The notes: generated from the sequence alone by a model not told the origin. 64,000 bases of DNA from Peribacillus kribbensis DSM 17871 (GCF_000430765.1 NZ_KE387237.1:1-64000), one strand, 5' to 3'; positions 11,178 through 20,364 are shown, counted from the stretch's first letter. Numbers and translations are program-made.

Positions 11178-12596
11178 TTGATTACTGCCCAACATATGCA
11201 TATCATGGAAAGCCTGCAGAAAGCAAAGGCTGAGGCTTCTAAAACGAAAAACAGTGTATTATTCAGCGAAGTTCATACCATTAATATGCTGGACCCCCTT
11301 TCGTTTTATAAAGCAGGCAGAAAAGACTACAAGGGCGAAAACTTTTTCTGGCGGGATGCAAGAAACGGAACGATTCTTGCCGGAATCGGTAAATTGGATG
11401 CGTTACACACATCATCCGGAAACAGGTACCAGGAGATTGAAAGAAAGTGGAAGAGCCTGACTGACAGTGCTTTAGTGGTCAGGGAAACACATATTGCTGC
11501 GACAGGCCCCTTATTATTCGGCGGCTTTTCTTTTGATTCGGAAAAAGAAAATTATACATTATGGGACCAGTTTGGCGACCATTTATTTTATATACCAAAA
11601 TACCTGCTGACAATCCAGGAGGGACAGGCTTACCTTACTGCCAATTTGCTGGTTGACGGCACGGCAGATCCTGCTGCTGAATGGGAGGAGAGAAATCGGG
11701 AGCTAGAGTCCATTATGGAAGCGGCTAAAAATGAAAAGCTGATTCTGGATGCAAATCCTTTAGTAGAGCAGACAGCAATCTATCCTGCTGAATGGAAACA
11801 GGCAGTCCAAAATGTGGTGGATCAAATCAGGACTACAGAGCTCGAAAAAGTAGTACTAGCCAGGGAAACCCGGATGAAATTCCAGAATGAAATACAGCCG
11901 GAAGCTGTCCTGAAGAGGCTGATGGATGAACAGGCCACGAGTTTTATATTCTGTTTGGAATCAGGAAGCGACTTTTTCATCGGAGCATCTCCTGAACAAT
12001 TGATTAAAAAAGATGGAAATCAAATCTACTCAGCATGCCTGGCCGGTTCCATTGCGAGAGGGAAAACCTCCGAGGAAGATGAGGCGCTGGGCAGCGAGCT
12101 CCTGGATGATTCTAAAAATCGGAATGAACATGAGTATGTGGTCTCCACTATCAGAAATGCGCTGGAGCCAGTAAGTATGGAGCTGGATATACCTTCATCG
12201 CCGGTACTGATGAAAACAAAGCATATTCAGCACCTATTCACTCCGGTTGAAGGAGTATGCAAGCCGGCGGTTTCTGTTTTTGATTGTGTAGCACTGCTTC
12301 ACCCGACTCCAGCTATGGGAGGGGTCCCTACTCAGCTCGCTTTAGAAAAAATTGAAGAGCTTGAGGCTATGGAGCGGGGATTTTATGCTTCACCGCTTGG
12401 CTGGTCAGATGGCTTCGGGAACGGGGAATTTGCCGTCGGGATCAGGTCTGCCCTTGTTCAGGGAAAGGAAGCGTCCCTATTCGCAGGATGCGGTGTCGTA
12501 GGGGAGTCTGTGCCTCAAAGTGAATTTATTGAAACGTCTATAAAATTTAAGCCCATGTTAAGTGCTTTAGGAGGAATGCTTGATGGCACATCGTGA
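11178..12596 (+). CDS. menF: Isochorismate synthase MenF
   Basis: Converts chorismate to isochorismate, the first step of menaquinone synthesis. 472 aa with the C-terminal chorismate-binding fold; the conserved ELEKVVLARE segment lies near residues 222-231 and the C-terminus carries the family NGEFAVGIRSA block. TTG start with a strong AGGGGGGA site 8 nt upstream. It overlaps menD by 14 nt. An entC/dhbC-type siderophore enzyme is an alternative by fold, but the menD-H-B-E context decides for MenF. Confidence 0.95.
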   Translation: MITAQHMHIMESLQKAKAEASKTKNSVLFSEVHTINMLDPLSFYKAGRKDYKGENFFWRDARNGTILAGIGKLDALHTSSGNRYQEIERKWKSLTDSALVVRETHIAATGPLLFGGFSFDSEKENYTLWDQFGDHLFYIPKYLLTIQEGQAYLTANLLVDGTADPAAEWEERNRELESIMEAAKNEKLILDANPLVEQTAIYPAEWKQAVQNVVDQIRTTELEKVVLARETRMKFQNEIQPEAVLKRLMDEQATSFIFCLESGSDFFIGASPEQLIKKDGNQIYSACLAGSIARGKTSEEDEALGSELLDDSKNRNEHEYVVSTIRNALEPVSMELDIPSSPVLMKTKHIQHLFTPVEGVCKPAVSVFDCVALLHPTPAMGGVPTQLALEKIEELEAMERGFYASPLGWSDGFGNGEFAVGIRSALVQGKEASLFAGCGVVGESVPQSEFIETSIKFKPMLSALGGMLDGTS

Positions 12597-14334
12597 AGCA
12601 CTTAGTGCGTATACGGGAGCCGTTGTCGATGAGCTGGCTAAAGCAGGAGTAAAGAATGTCGTAGTAAGCCCGGGATCAAGGTCTACACCTCTTGCTTACA
12701 TGCTGATGGAGCATGATGAAATACAAGTGCATCTTAATATAGATGAAAGGTCTGCCGGCTTCTTTGCTCTTGGTATGGCCAAGGCGCTTCAGGAACCTGT
12801 TGGGCTTCTTTGCACCTCTGGAACAGCTGCGGCAAACTATTATCCAGCGGTAGTGGAGGCAAAAATCTCCCGCATTCCACTCGTCGTAATGACTGCGGAC
12901 AGGCCTCATGAATTGAGGGATGTAGGTGCACCTCAGGCTATCGATCAGATCCATTTGTATGGCAGGCATGTAAAATGGTTTGTTGAAATGGCGCTGCCTG
13001 AGGAGTCGGATGATATGATCCGCTATGCCCGTAATGTCTGTGCCAGGGCTGCAGCAACTGCCCTTCAGGCGCCGGCAGGGCCTGTGCACCTGAACTTTCC
13101 TTTCAGGGAGCCGCTGATTCCGCATATGGAGGACAAAAGATGGTTTAAAGGGAAGTCTGAATCTAAAAGTATAGGAATCCTTCAGGGAGAGCTGACACTT
13201 CCGGAATCTTTCTATCAGTCCTGCGCAGACAAAATGATGCAGGCAGAGCGGGGGCTCATTATATGCGGGCCGATGGATTCTCCATCCTTTAACTCTAAGG
13301 TCCTGTCATTGAGTAAAAAGACTGGATTCCCTGTATTAGCAGATCCGCTTTCCCAGTTAAGAAGTGACGGCAGCACCTCAGATGCAATCATCGATACCTA
13401 TGACACGTTCCTTAGGTTTGAGGATGTTAAGAAAGCGCTGAAGCCTGACCTGATCCTCAGATTTGGTGCGATGCCCGTATCCAAGCCGCTGACCATTTAT
13501 CTAAAAGACCAAGTGGATGCTGAGCTGCTGGTCATTGATGGCGGAGCAGGCTGGAGAGAGCCTGCTGGGATTGCAGATGATATGCTATATTGTGATGAAA
13601 CGGTCTTTTGCAGGGAAATGATGAGCCTGGTTGACCGTAAGGAAGACCGTACCTGGCTTGATGAATGGAAGAAGATCAATGATCTCGCAAAATCAGGCCT
13701 CGGCCGCATCAGGGACTTTTCGGAAATGGACGAAGGCAAGCTCTTTGCAGTCCTTGCAGATCTTATGCCGCATAACTCCAGTCTGTTTGTTGGAAACAGC
13801 ATGCCTGTAAGGGATCTGGATACTTTCTTCCTTTCGCCGGCCAATCATGTAAGAACATTTTGCAATAGAGGGGCTAATGGCATAGATGGTGTTGTATCCT
13901 CAGCTCTGGGTGTGAGCGCTGTTTTAGACCAAACCGTTCTGGTAATAGGGGATATCAGCTTTTTCCATGATATGAATGGGTTAATGGCAGCAAGGCTCCT
14001 TAAGCTGGATATGACCATTATTATTGTAAATAATGATGGAGGAGGCATCTTCTCGTTTCTTCCGCAATCTCAAGAAGAAAAACATTTTGAGGAGCTTTTT
14101 GGAACTCCTCATGGTTTAGAGTTTAAACAGGCGGTAAGCCTGTATGGCGGGGAATACTATGCTCCCCAGTCATGGGAAGAATTCTCTGATCGCTTTTCCT
14201 CTTCATTTGCCAAAAAAGGGCTCAAAGTGATTGAATTAAGAACAGAGCGATCTGAAAATGTCAGAAGGCATCGAGAATTGTGGAATGAAGTTTCCCGGGA
14301 AATTAGCAGCTCTTTCATTGAGGGACGGAAATGA
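12583..14334 (+). CDS. menD: SEPHCHC synthase MenD
   Basis: Thiamine-diphosphate enzyme joining isochorismate and 2-oxoglutarate. 583 aa: N-terminal pyrimidine-binding domain with the catalytic Glu in IDERSAGFFALGMAK (about 50-64), a middle domain, and a C-terminal PP domain with GDISFFHDMNG and VNNDGGGIFS. The ATG at 12583 is chosen because AGGAGG at 12569-12574 sits 8 nt upstream; a TTG one codon earlier is also possible. Overlaps menF, and menH by 4 nt (ATGA). Confidence 0.96.
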   Translation: MAHREALSAYTGAVVDELAKAGVKNVVVSPGSRSTPLAYMLMEHDEIQVHLNIDERSAGFFALGMAKALQEPVGLLCTSGTAAANYYPAVVEAKISRIPLVVMTADRPHELRDVGAPQAIDQIHLYGRHVKWFVEMALPEESDDMIRYARNVCARAAATALQAPAGPVHLNFPFREPLIPHMEDKRWFKGKSESKSIGILQGELTLPESFYQSCADKMMQAERGLIICGPMDSPSFNSKVLSLSKKTGFPVLADPLSQLRSDGSTSDAIIDTYDTFLRFEDVKKALKPDLILRFGAMPVSKPLTIYLKDQVDAELLVIDGGAGWREPAGIADDMLYCDETVFCREMMSLVDRKEDRTWLDEWKKINDLAKSGLGRIRDFSEMDEGKLFAVLADLMPHNSSLFVGNSMPVRDLDTFFLSPANHVRTFCNRGANGIDGVVSSALGVSAVLDQTVLVIGDISFFHDMNGLMAARLLKLDMTIIIVNNDGGGIFSFLPQSQEEKHFEELFGTPHGLEFKQAVSLYGGEYYAPQSWEEFSDRFSSSFAKKGLKVIELRTERSENVRRHRELWNEVSREISSSFIEGRK

Positions 14335-15143
14335 GGATTTCTGCTGGTGGAATAAGCTACCACGTGGAAGTGAATGGGGCCGGTGAAGGACTGGTCCTGC
14401 TTCATGGCTTTACAGGCTCCTGTGATGACTGGGATTCTGTATCTCAATGGATTCAAGGAGACTTAAAAAAAATCAGTGTGGATATCATCGGCCACGGGAG
14501 AACAGAGGTACCTAAAGAGCCTGAACGCTACAGCATTCTTAAGGCTGCTGCCGATCTAAAGGAGATTCTCGACGCGCTTGATCTTCCCAAAGCGGTCTTT
14601 TTAGGATATTCCATGGGGGGAAGGCTTGCTTTGACGTTTGCTTCTGTCTATCCTGAAAGAGTAAAGGCATTGATTCTTGAAAGTGCTTCTCCAGGTTTAG
14701 AAACAGATGAGGAACGTACCCAGAGGAGGCATTCAGATCATCTGCTTGCAGAAAGAATCCTTAAAAGGGGAGTTCCTGAATTCGAGCGATATTGGAGCGG
14801 AATTCCTTTGTTCCAATCTCAGAGAGAGCTGCCTGCAGAAAAACGGGATGCCGTTAAAAAACAGCGCCTTAAGAACTCTGAACAAGGCCTCGCCAACAGT
14901 CTGACCGGCATGGGGACAGGATCTCAGCCTTCCTGGTGGGGAACGCTTGGGAAGCTGGAATTCCCGGTAATGCTGATCACAGGAGAATGGGACGATAAGT
15001 TCTGCAGGATTGCTGATAAGATGGCAGATTTGCTTGTGAACGCTGAATGGAAGATAATAGAGAAGGCAGGGCATGCAATTCATGTGGAACAGCCCGAAAA
15101 ATTTGGTAAGATAGTAAGTGGCTTTTTGTCGAATCTTAAGTAG
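14331..15143 (+). CDS. menH: SHCHC synthase MenH (alpha/beta hydrolase fold)
   Basis: Eliminates pyruvate from SEPHCHC to give SHCHC. 270 aa alpha/beta-hydrolase with nucleophile S94 in GYSMGG, an N-terminal HGFTGS oxyanion segment and a C-terminal His in GHAIHVE. The ATG overlaps the menD stop (ATGA). Family members lacking this context are hard to assign, but here the position between menD and menB makes the assignment firm. Confidence 0.93.
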   Translation: MRISAGGISYHVEVNGAGEGLVLLHGFTGSCDDWDSVSQWIQGDLKKISVDIIGHGRTEVPKEPERYSILKAAADLKEILDALDLPKAVFLGYSMGGRLALTFASVYPERVKALILESASPGLETDEERTQRRHSDHLLAERILKRGVPEFERYWSGIPLFQSQRELPAEKRDAVKKQRLKNSEQGLANSLTGMGTGSQPSWWGTLGKLEFPVMLITGEWDDKFCRIADKMADLLVNAEWKIIEKAGHAIHVEQPEKFGKIVSGFLSNLK

Positions 15144-15157
15144 GAGGGAATAGTAAA

Positions 15158-15976
15158 ATGGCACGTGAATGGATTACGGAACGTAATTATGAAGAAATTT
15201 TGTATCAGACTTATAATGGCATTGCAAAGATTTCAATTAACCGGCCGCATGTACATAATGCTTTTACACCAAAGACGGTTATGGAATTGATTGATGCGTT
15301 TGCATACGCAAGGGATGATTCGAATATTGGGGTTATTATCCTTACAGGAGAAGGCGGAAAGGCCTTCTGTTCAGGCGGGGACCAGAAAGTCCGCGGCCAT
15401 GGCGGCTATGTAGGGGAAGATCAGATTCCAAGATTAAATGTACTTGATTTGCAGCGCCTGATCCGGGTCATCCCAAAACCGGTTATTGCAATGGTAGCAG
15501 GCTATGCTATCGGTGGAGGACATGTTCTCCATATCGTCTGCGATCTCACCATCGCGGCCGACAATGCAGTCTTCGGCCAGACAGGGCCTAAGGTAGGCAG
15601 CTTTGATGCAGGCTATGGCTCAGGCTACCTGGCACGCATCGTAGGCCACAAGAAGGCGAGAGAAATCTGGTTTTTATGCCGCCAGTACAATGCTCAGGAT
15701 GCACTGGATATGGGCCTTGTAAATACGGTGGTTCCATTGGAACAGCTTGAAGATGAAACGGTACAATGGTGTGAAGAAATCCTTGAGAAGAGCCCTACGG
15801 CCATTCGTTTCCTAAAAGCTGCATTTAATGCGGATACTGACGGACTTGCAGGGATTCAGCAGTTTGCTGGAGATGCCACACTTTTATATTACACAACTGA
15901 CGAGGCTAAAGAAGGAAGAGATGCGTTCAAAGAAAAGCGCAAGCCTGATTTCGGCCAATTCCCTCGTTTTCCTTGA
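15158..15976 (+). CDS. menB: 1,4-dihydroxy-2-naphthoyl-CoA synthase MenB
   Basis: Crotonase-fold enzyme that closes the second naphthoate ring from OSB-CoA. 272 aa, standard length, with the substrate-loop block [16 protein letters not shown] and the oxyanion segment [14 protein letters not shown] behind GGAGGGA at 15142-15148. The operon appears to end here, because a terminator follows within 10 nt. Confidence 0.97.
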   Translation: MAREWITERNYEEILYQTYNGIAKISINRPHVHNAFTPKTVMELIDAFAYARDDSNIGVIILTGEGGKAFCSGGDQKVRGHGGYVGEDQIPRLNVLDLQRLIRVIPKPVIAMVAGYAIGGGHVLHIVCDLTIAADNAVFGQTGPKVGSFDAGYGSGYLARIVGHKKAREIWFLCRQYNAQDALDMGLVNTVVPLEQLEDETVQWCEEILEKSPTAIRFLKAAFNADTDGLAGIQQFAGDATLLYYTTDEAKEGRDAFKEKRKPDFGQFPRFP

Positions 15977-15983
15977 TGAATCT

Positions 15984-16014
15984 CAGCCTGGCGGTTTCCC
16001 GTCAGGCTGTTTTT
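15984..16014 (+). terminator. Terminator between menB and menE
   Basis: 11-bp stem (15984-15994 with 15999-16009, one G-U), 4-nt loop, then five T. It separates menFDHB from menE and could set a lower level of menE by partial readthrough. Confidence 0.85.
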
Positions 16015-16117
16015 ATCGAGAACTAGAAGAAAAATGCCGGCAGGGTTAAAAACAAAGAGATATCATTTTAACACCGAAGCAAGCGGCATATCAGCTATTA
16101 GAAAAGGATATGATTTG

Positions 16118-17596
16118 ATGCATCAGTCAGAAATGCCGAACTGGCTCGTCAAAAGGGCGGATTTATCCCCCGACAGAGTTGGGCTGGCGTATAAAGGAGA
16201 AACATTCACATTCGCTGAGATAAAGGAAGAAGCCGAAAAGTGGGCCGGCTCGTTTTATCAGTCCGGAATCCGAAGAGGAGATACAGTTGGTCTGCTCGTG
16301 GGGAATCACCCTAATTCGGTCTTTATGATTCATTCTTTATTTTTTCTAGGTGTCAAAGTGCTTATGCTGAACAGAAGGCTTACCGGGAGAGAGATGGAAT
16401 TCCAGCTTACGGATTCAGACGCTTCTTTCCTCATACTCGAGGAAGCTTTTCAAGGAAAGCTAAGCCAAATGGAGCATCCATCCAGCCTGAAAGTGCTGAT
16501 AGCAGATAGAATGAATCCGGAGAAAAGCAAGGATGCGCCTTTGCTGGAAGAATTCATAGAAAACGATATAGCCACAATCATGTATACCTCTGGGACGACT
16601 GGAAACCCCAAGGGAGTGCTTCAGACCTTCAGCAACCATTGGTGGAGCGCAATAGGCTCCGTCTTGAATTTAGGGCTGGGTGAGCAGGATTCCTGGCTGT
16701 GTTCGGTGCCGATATTCCATATCAGCGGTCTGTCCATTCTTATGAAGAGTGTGATTTATGGGATTACAGTGGTACTCCATGAATCTTTTGATGAAGAGGA
16801 GATAAACCGGGCAATTCTTGAGGAAGGAGTCACCACCATTTCTGTCGTAACGTCCATGCTGAACAGGCTGATCAAACAATTAGGAGACAGAAGGTATCCG
16901 GAATCCTTCAGGTGCATGCTGCTTGGAGGCGGGCCTGCTCCATTGCCTCTTCTTGAATCGTGCAGGGAACGGAATATTCCTGTTTATCAGACATATGGAA
17001 TGACTGAGACTTCCTCACAGATCGTTACGCTTGCCCCTGAATACAGCATCCAGAAGCTTGGTTCTGCTGGAAAGCCATTATTCCCGGCCCGGCTCTTTAT
17101 TGAAAAGGACGGGAAAGAGGCGCGGGCGAATGAGGCTGGTGAGATTGTTGTAAAGGGTCCTAATGTTGTATCAGGTTATTACAATCGTCCCCGGCAGTCT
17201 GCAGAGGCTTTCCGGGATGGCTGGTTTTATACCGGCGATATTGGAATGCTGGATGAGGAAGGTTTTTTATATGTGCTTGATCGCAGATCTGATTTAATCA
17301 TTTCTGGAGGGGAAAATATTTACCCAGCCGAGATAGAATCTGTTCTATCCAGCCATCCCCTCATATTTGAGGCAGGAGCAGCGCCTCATCTCCATGAAAG
17401 ATGGGGGCAGGTTCCATATGCATATGTGGTCCCAGCAGAAGGGGCTTCTTTGACAGAAAAAGAAATTCTGGAATTTTGCGGGGAGAATCTTGCTTCATAT
17501 AAAATCCCGAAAAAGATTTATTTTGTTGATGAGCTTCCGCGAAATTCTTCAGGAAAGCTGATGAGAAGAGAATTGAACAGTTTGATAAAGCATTGA
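16118..17596 (+). CDS. menE: o-succinylbenzoate-CoA ligase MenE
   Basis: ANL-superfamily ligase activating o-succinylbenzoate with ATP and CoA. 492 aa from the ATG at 16118, with AMP motif IMYTSGTTGNPKG and the C-terminal GKLMRREL lysine block (PRNSSGKLMRREL). The open frame extends 28 codons upstream but that part is not family-like; AAAGGA lies 10 nt before 16118. TTG at 16115 is an alternative. It executes its step before MenB although encoded last. Confidence 0.93.
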   Translation: MHQSEMPNWLVKRADLSPDRVGLAYKGETFTFAEIKEEAEKWAGSFYQSGIRRGDTVGLLVGNHPNSVFMIHSLFFLGVKVLMLNRRLTGREMEFQLTDSDASFLILEEAFQGKLSQMEHPSSLKVLIADRMNPEKSKDAPLLEEFIENDIATIMYTSGTTGNPKGVLQTFSNHWWSAIGSVLNLGLGEQDSWLCSVPIFHISGLSILMKSVIYGITVVLHESFDEEEINRAILEEGVTTISVVTSMLNRLIKQLGDRRYPESFRCMLLGGGPAPLPLLESCRERNIPVYQTYGMTETSSQIVTLAPEYSIQKLGSAGKPLFPARLFIEKDGKEARANEAGEIVVKGPNVVSGYYNRPRQSAEAFRDGWFYTGDIGMLDEEGFLYVLDRRSDLIISGGENIYPAEIESVLSSHPLIFEAGAAPHLHERWGQVPYAYVVPAEGASLTEKEILEFCGENLASYKIPKKIYFVDELPRNSSGKLMRRELNSLIKH

Positions 17597-17601
17597 GAAA
17601 G

Positions 17602-17644
17602 CTGCCTTGGCATTCTGCGTGATGTTTGCTGAGGCAGTTTTTTT
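17602..17644 (+). terminator. Terminator of menE
   Basis: Inverted repeat CTGCCTTGGCA with its near-complement around a 14-nt loop, followed by seven T. Confidence 0.85.
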
Positions 17645-17770
17645 AAAAGGATATCGAACAGGAACTAAAGACTAAATTTTCAGAAAATGGGCTCTGTGCC
17701 GATTTTTTTTTTGCTTTTTTTGATTATAATATAAGAAAAGGCAATCGAAATAAGGAAGGCAGGTGGATCT

Positions 17771-17908
17771 ATGGGAATTCAAGATAAACCGTATCTTATT
17801 GCTGAAATCTTATTTTTAAGAGGTTTGCCGCTGAATGTGATTAAAACCATTACAAGTCTTGCCGATGAGGAACTGCAAAGCATAAAAGAAAAGTTCATCT
17901 GTTCCTGA
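17771..17908 (+). CDS. Small protein of unknown function (45 aa), possibly frameshifted
   Basis: ATG behind AGGTGG. 45 aa predicted largely helical, with a helix-turn-helix-like stretch (LRGLPLNVIKTITSLADEEL) similar in feel to DNA-binding or nuclease C-terminal helices; I do not recognise the family. The frame stops at 17906-17908, but the +1 frame is open from 17886 to 18017 and encodes 43 more residues of protein-like composition (for example KKKALYKILDFYNVLSNEA). Either one ~80-aa gene is broken by a frameshift, or a short protein is followed by non-coding sequence. Confidence 0.5.
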   Translation: MGIQDKPYLIAEILFLRGLPLNVIKTITSLADEELQSIKEKFICS

Positions 17909-18017
17909 ACGAACGAAAAAGAAAGCGCTTTATAAAATACTGGATTTTTATAACGTGTTAAGCAATGAGGCAACTCATTTAAAGCGCATATCAAAGTTCG
18001 TTCATATTCATCCGTAA
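17886..18017 (+). pseudogene. Possible frameshifted continuation of the 17771 small gene
   Basis: Open in the +1 frame relative to 17771-17908, overlapping its last codons, with no start codon or ribosome binding site of its own. The 43 encoded residues are rich in Lys, Leu and aromatic residues and read like a helical C-terminal domain. The A-rich stretch around 17884-17893 is a plausible indel site. It may simply be chance. Confidence 0.3.
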
Positions 18018-18070
18018 GACAATCCCCGAAATTTAGGATATCCCATTCACATACCTACTCATAATCAATA

Positions 18071-18118
18071 AATAGAAAGCTCCTGCCGATTACTGGCAGG
18101 AGCTTTCTATTATTTATT
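18071..18118. terminator. Terminator after the zinc-binding lipoprotein gene
   Basis: Perfect 17-bp inverted repeat (18071-18087 with 18095-18111), loop of 7. It overlaps the stop codon at 18110-18112; A and T runs flank both sides, so it can work in both directions. Confidence 0.92.
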
Positions 18119-19048
18119 TAATACAATCTTCAGTGTTTCAAGATTATGATTCATGATGCTGAAATAATCTTCTTTATTCTGTATATCCTTATCTGTGAGA
18201 ACTGCTAGGTTGTGTAGGGTCAAAGGCTTTGCGCCGATTTCCTTCTGGATGGTGTCCGTTAGCTTGGAGCTTACATTCTGTTCAAAGAGAACATAGTTCA
18301 GCTTATGGTCACGGGCGGTCTTCACAAGGTTTTGCAGCTGTTTTTGGGAAGGCTCATCCGATGTGGAGAGGCCGGTTACACTTAATTGCTTGAGGCCATA
18401 CCGGTATTCCCAGTAGCCATAAGCTGCATGGGAAACAATCATCTCTTTGCGTACTGAAGAGCCAATGACTGTTTTATAGTCCGTGTTCAGCTTATCCAAT
18501 TTTTTCTCCAGCTCATTATAATTATTCTCGAAGTAGTCTTTCTGATCCGGTTTAATTTTAACCAGATTCTCTTTTATGGCAAATGCCATCTTTTTTGCCA
18601 GTATAGGATCAAGCCAGATATGCGGATCGACATCTCCATGATCATGGCCTTCATCTGTATCCTGGTTACTTACGCGGGGAAGTTTAAATTCCTCTCCAAT
18701 GGGAGCCATTTGAACATGCTCACTTTTAAAGATATCATCCGCTTTTGTTACAAAGCCTTCAAGGTTATGTCCAATGTATAAAAATAAGTCTGAATCCGTC
18801 ATGGAGATAATATCCTTTTGTGAGGGTTCAAAAGAATGTTCGTCCGTTCCCGGAGGATAAACAGAGTGAACCGTTACATATTTCCCGCCTATTTTTTCTG
18901 TAAAGTCCTGCAAGGCATATACGGTAGTATAAACTTTTATTTTTTTATTACCCTTTATGGTTTTGGGTTTTGTTTCATTTCCGCCGGAACAGCCTGCGAG
19001 CATCACAACGAAAGCAAGCATCAGGATTAGCAATAACCGTATCTTCAA
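18110..19048 (-). CDS. Zinc ABC transporter substrate-binding lipoprotein (ZnuA/AdcA family)
   Basis: Captures Zn(II) outside the membrane for an ABC importer. 312 aa: signal peptide with lipobox LAGC (C20), a cluster A-I metal-binding fold with His in DEHSFEPS, a short His-rich loop (DEGHDHGDVDPH), His in VSHAAYGY and an acidic ligand near the C-terminus. The TTG at 19048 is chosen because AGGAGG sits 8 nt upstream; the frame's ATG at 19069 lies before that site. No permease or ATPase gene is adjacent, so it is an orphan binding protein. Two Zur-like boxes upstream support zinc rather than manganese. Confidence 0.85.
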   Translation of the reverse strand: MKIRLLLILMLAFVVMLAGCSGGNETKPKTIKGNKKIKVYTTVYALQDFTEKIGGKYVTVHSVYPPGTDEHSFEPSQKDIISMTDSDLFLYIGHNLEGFVTKADDIFKSEHVQMAPIGEEFKLPRVSNQDTDEGHDHGDVDPHIWLDPILAKKMAFAIKENLVKIKPDQKDYFENNYNELEKKLDKLNTDYKTVIGSSVRKEMIVSHAAYGYWEYRYGLKQLSVTGLSTSDEPSQKQLQNLVKTARDHKLNYVLFEQNVSSKLTDTIQKEIGAKPLTLHNLAVLTDKDIQNKEDYFSIMNHNLETLKIVLNK

Positions 19049-19069
19049 TTGTGTTTCCTCCTGTAGCAT

Positions 19070-19090
19070 TAATCGGATTGATTACGATTT
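19070..19090. promoter_or_regulatory. Zur-like box 1
   Basis: On the minus strand AAATCGTAAT-C-AATCCGATTA, compared with the Bacillus Zur consensus AAATCGTAAT-N-ATTACGATTT: a perfect left half and a right half with three differences. It lies just upstream of the ribosome binding site of the zinc-binding lipoprotein gene. Confidence 0.6.
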
Positions 19091-19106
19091 GAATTCAGAA
19101 AAAAAT

Positions 19107-19127
19107 AATTCGAAATGATTCCGAATT
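19107..19127. promoter_or_regulatory. Zur-like box 2
   Basis: A 10-1-10 palindrome, AATTCGAAAT-G-ATTCCGAATT, perfect apart from one position pair. The inner 15 bases differ from TCGTAATNATTACGA at two positions. It lies 16 bp upstream of box 1, so two dimers could bind in tandem over the promoter. Confidence 0.6.
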
Positions 19128-19235
19128 GTACTAAATTATATTAACCAATCTCGGATAATATCGCAAGTAATTTTATTTTTTTGCATAAAGTCTAATTCTT
19201 GCTGCTGTGAACAAGGAGTGGAATAGAGCAGAGCA

Positions 19236-19270
19236 GCCTGCTTTCCGCGGGGGCAGTCGGTCAGCCTCCA
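19236..19270. repeat. Probable degenerate remnant of the small repeat seen at 61120-61250
   Basis: CCTGCTTTCCGCGGGG here matches CCCGCTTTCCGCGGGG inside the 61120-61250 element at all but one base, followed by a diverged CAGCCTCC/GGCCTCC block. The rest of the element, including the terminal inverted repeats, is not recognisable. Confidence 0.4.
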
Positions 19271-19317
19271 CCCTATATTCTCAGTATGATGCAGGAAGCC
19301 TCTTGTTACTCTTGTTT

Positions 19318-19539
19318 TCATTCTTTTTTTTCTGGAACCGGATCAAAGCCTCCCGGATGGAATGGATGGCATTTCAGGATACGCTTTATGGTTAAGTATC
19401 CTCCTTTTAAAGCACCGAATCTCTGGACAGCTTCAATACCGTAATGAGAGCAGGTGGGATAAAATCTGCAGGAAGGCGGCTTTAGCGGTGAAATAGCAAG
19501 CTGGTAGAAGCGAAAAAGGGCAAGTAAAAGTTTTTTCAT
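19318..19539 (-). CDS. yidD: Membrane protein insertion efficiency factor YidD
   Basis: 73 aa, typical YidD (YtjA in B. subtilis). A short amphipathic N-terminal segment, then the diagnostic [17 protein letters not shown] block and [17 protein letters not shown]. The family assists YidC-dependent membrane protein insertion at the inner face of the membrane. It is unlinked here to rpmH/rnpA/yidC, as in other Bacillus. The start ATG at 19539 fits family length. Confidence 0.95.
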   Translation of the reverse strand: MKKLLLALFRFYQLAISPLKPPSCRFYPTCSHYGIEAVQRFGALKGGYLTIKRILKCHPFHPGGFDPVPEKKE

Positions 19540-19671
19540 TATTCAGGACTCCTCGAAAAAGTAATGGATATTATTCCGGTCGGTTTTATTATCTAAATGA
19601 ATAAAAATGGATGCTAAAATCCATAAAAAGTTGTAAAATAGAATTCAGCCATAACAAAGGAGTGAATGAAT

Positions 19672-20145
19672 GTGCCTTCAGTTGAAAGCTTTGAATTAGA
19701 CCATAACGCTGTAAAAGCTCCATATGTACGTCATTGCGGACTACACAAGGTTGGGAGCGACGGCATTGTTAATAAATATGATATTAGATTCTGCCAGCCA
19801 AATAAGCAAGCGATGAAGCCTGATTCCATCCATACCCTGGAGCATCTTCTTGCCATTAACATCCGTAAGTATTCGGAGAAGTATGATCATTTTGATATCA
19901 TTGACATCTCTCCAATGGGCTGCCAGACTGGTTATTATCTGGTTGTGAGCGGTGAACCTACAGTATCTGAAGTAATTGATGTACTCGAGGAAACAATGAA
20001 GGATGCTGTTCAGGTAACAGAAGTCCCTGCTGCTACTGAAAAGCAATGCGGGCAGGCGAAGCTTCATGATTTAGAGGGAGCCAAAAAGCTGATGAACTAT
20101 TGGCTTTCACAGAGCAAGGAAGATCTTCACCAGGTCTTTGCTTAA
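19672..20145 (+). CDS. luxS: S-ribosylhomocysteine lyase LuxS
   Basis: Cleaves S-ribosylhomocysteine to homocysteine and DPD, the autoinducer-2 precursor; part of SAM recycling. 157 aa from the GTG at 19672, which AAAGGAG precedes by 9 nt; the ATG at 19666 would be only 3 nt from that site. Metal ligands H54 and H58 (HTLEH) and C126 region (EKQCGQ), catalytic C84 in SPMGCQTG. Works downstream of MetK products, encoded 9 kb away. Confidence 0.96.
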   Translation: MPSVESFELDHNAVKAPYVRHCGLHKVGSDGIVNKYDIRFCQPNKQAMKPDSIHTLEHLLAINIRKYSEKYDHFDIIDISPMGCQTGYYLVVSGEPTVSEVIDVLEETMKDAVQVTEVPAATEKQCGQAKLHDLEGAKKLMNYWLSQSKEDLHQVFA

Positions 20146-20166
20146 AAAATTCATTTCAATGAATGA

Positions 20167-20211
20167 GACTGAAGGCATAGCGTGAAATTGGCTTGCCTTT
20201 GGTCTTTATTT
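20167..20211 (+). terminator. Probable terminator of luxS
   Basis: 11-bp stem with two G-U pairs (20167-20177 with 20194-20204), 16-nt loop, T-rich 3' side. Moderate quality. Confidence 0.6.
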
Positions 20212-20334
20212 TTGGCTGTTTTCGCAAACCGTTCCAGACAGGATCTGAAATGCATTCTTATTTTAAATAGTCATTTTCATCGACCAGCTTTATATGGCAG
20301 CTTAGATACCCTGTTATTAACTCTGTTACTGAAT

Positions 20335-20364
20335 CAAAAAAAGTTTGGAGTAAGACTTCCAAAC
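20335..20364 (-). terminator. Terminator of the ytzI-like gene
   Basis: On the minus strand, stem GTTTGGA/TCCAAAC (20358-20364 with 20343-20349) followed by seven T. Confidence 0.75.

Noticed and set aside
12676-13125. 149-codon frame on the minus strand within menD
   Set aside because: Shadow of menD; no ribosome binding site, and a Cys/His/Arg-rich composition typical of antisense frames.
17919-17934. CcpA cre-like site AGAAAGCGCTTTAT
   Set aside because: It has several mismatches to the cre consensus and lies inside the putative broken small gene, not in a promoter.
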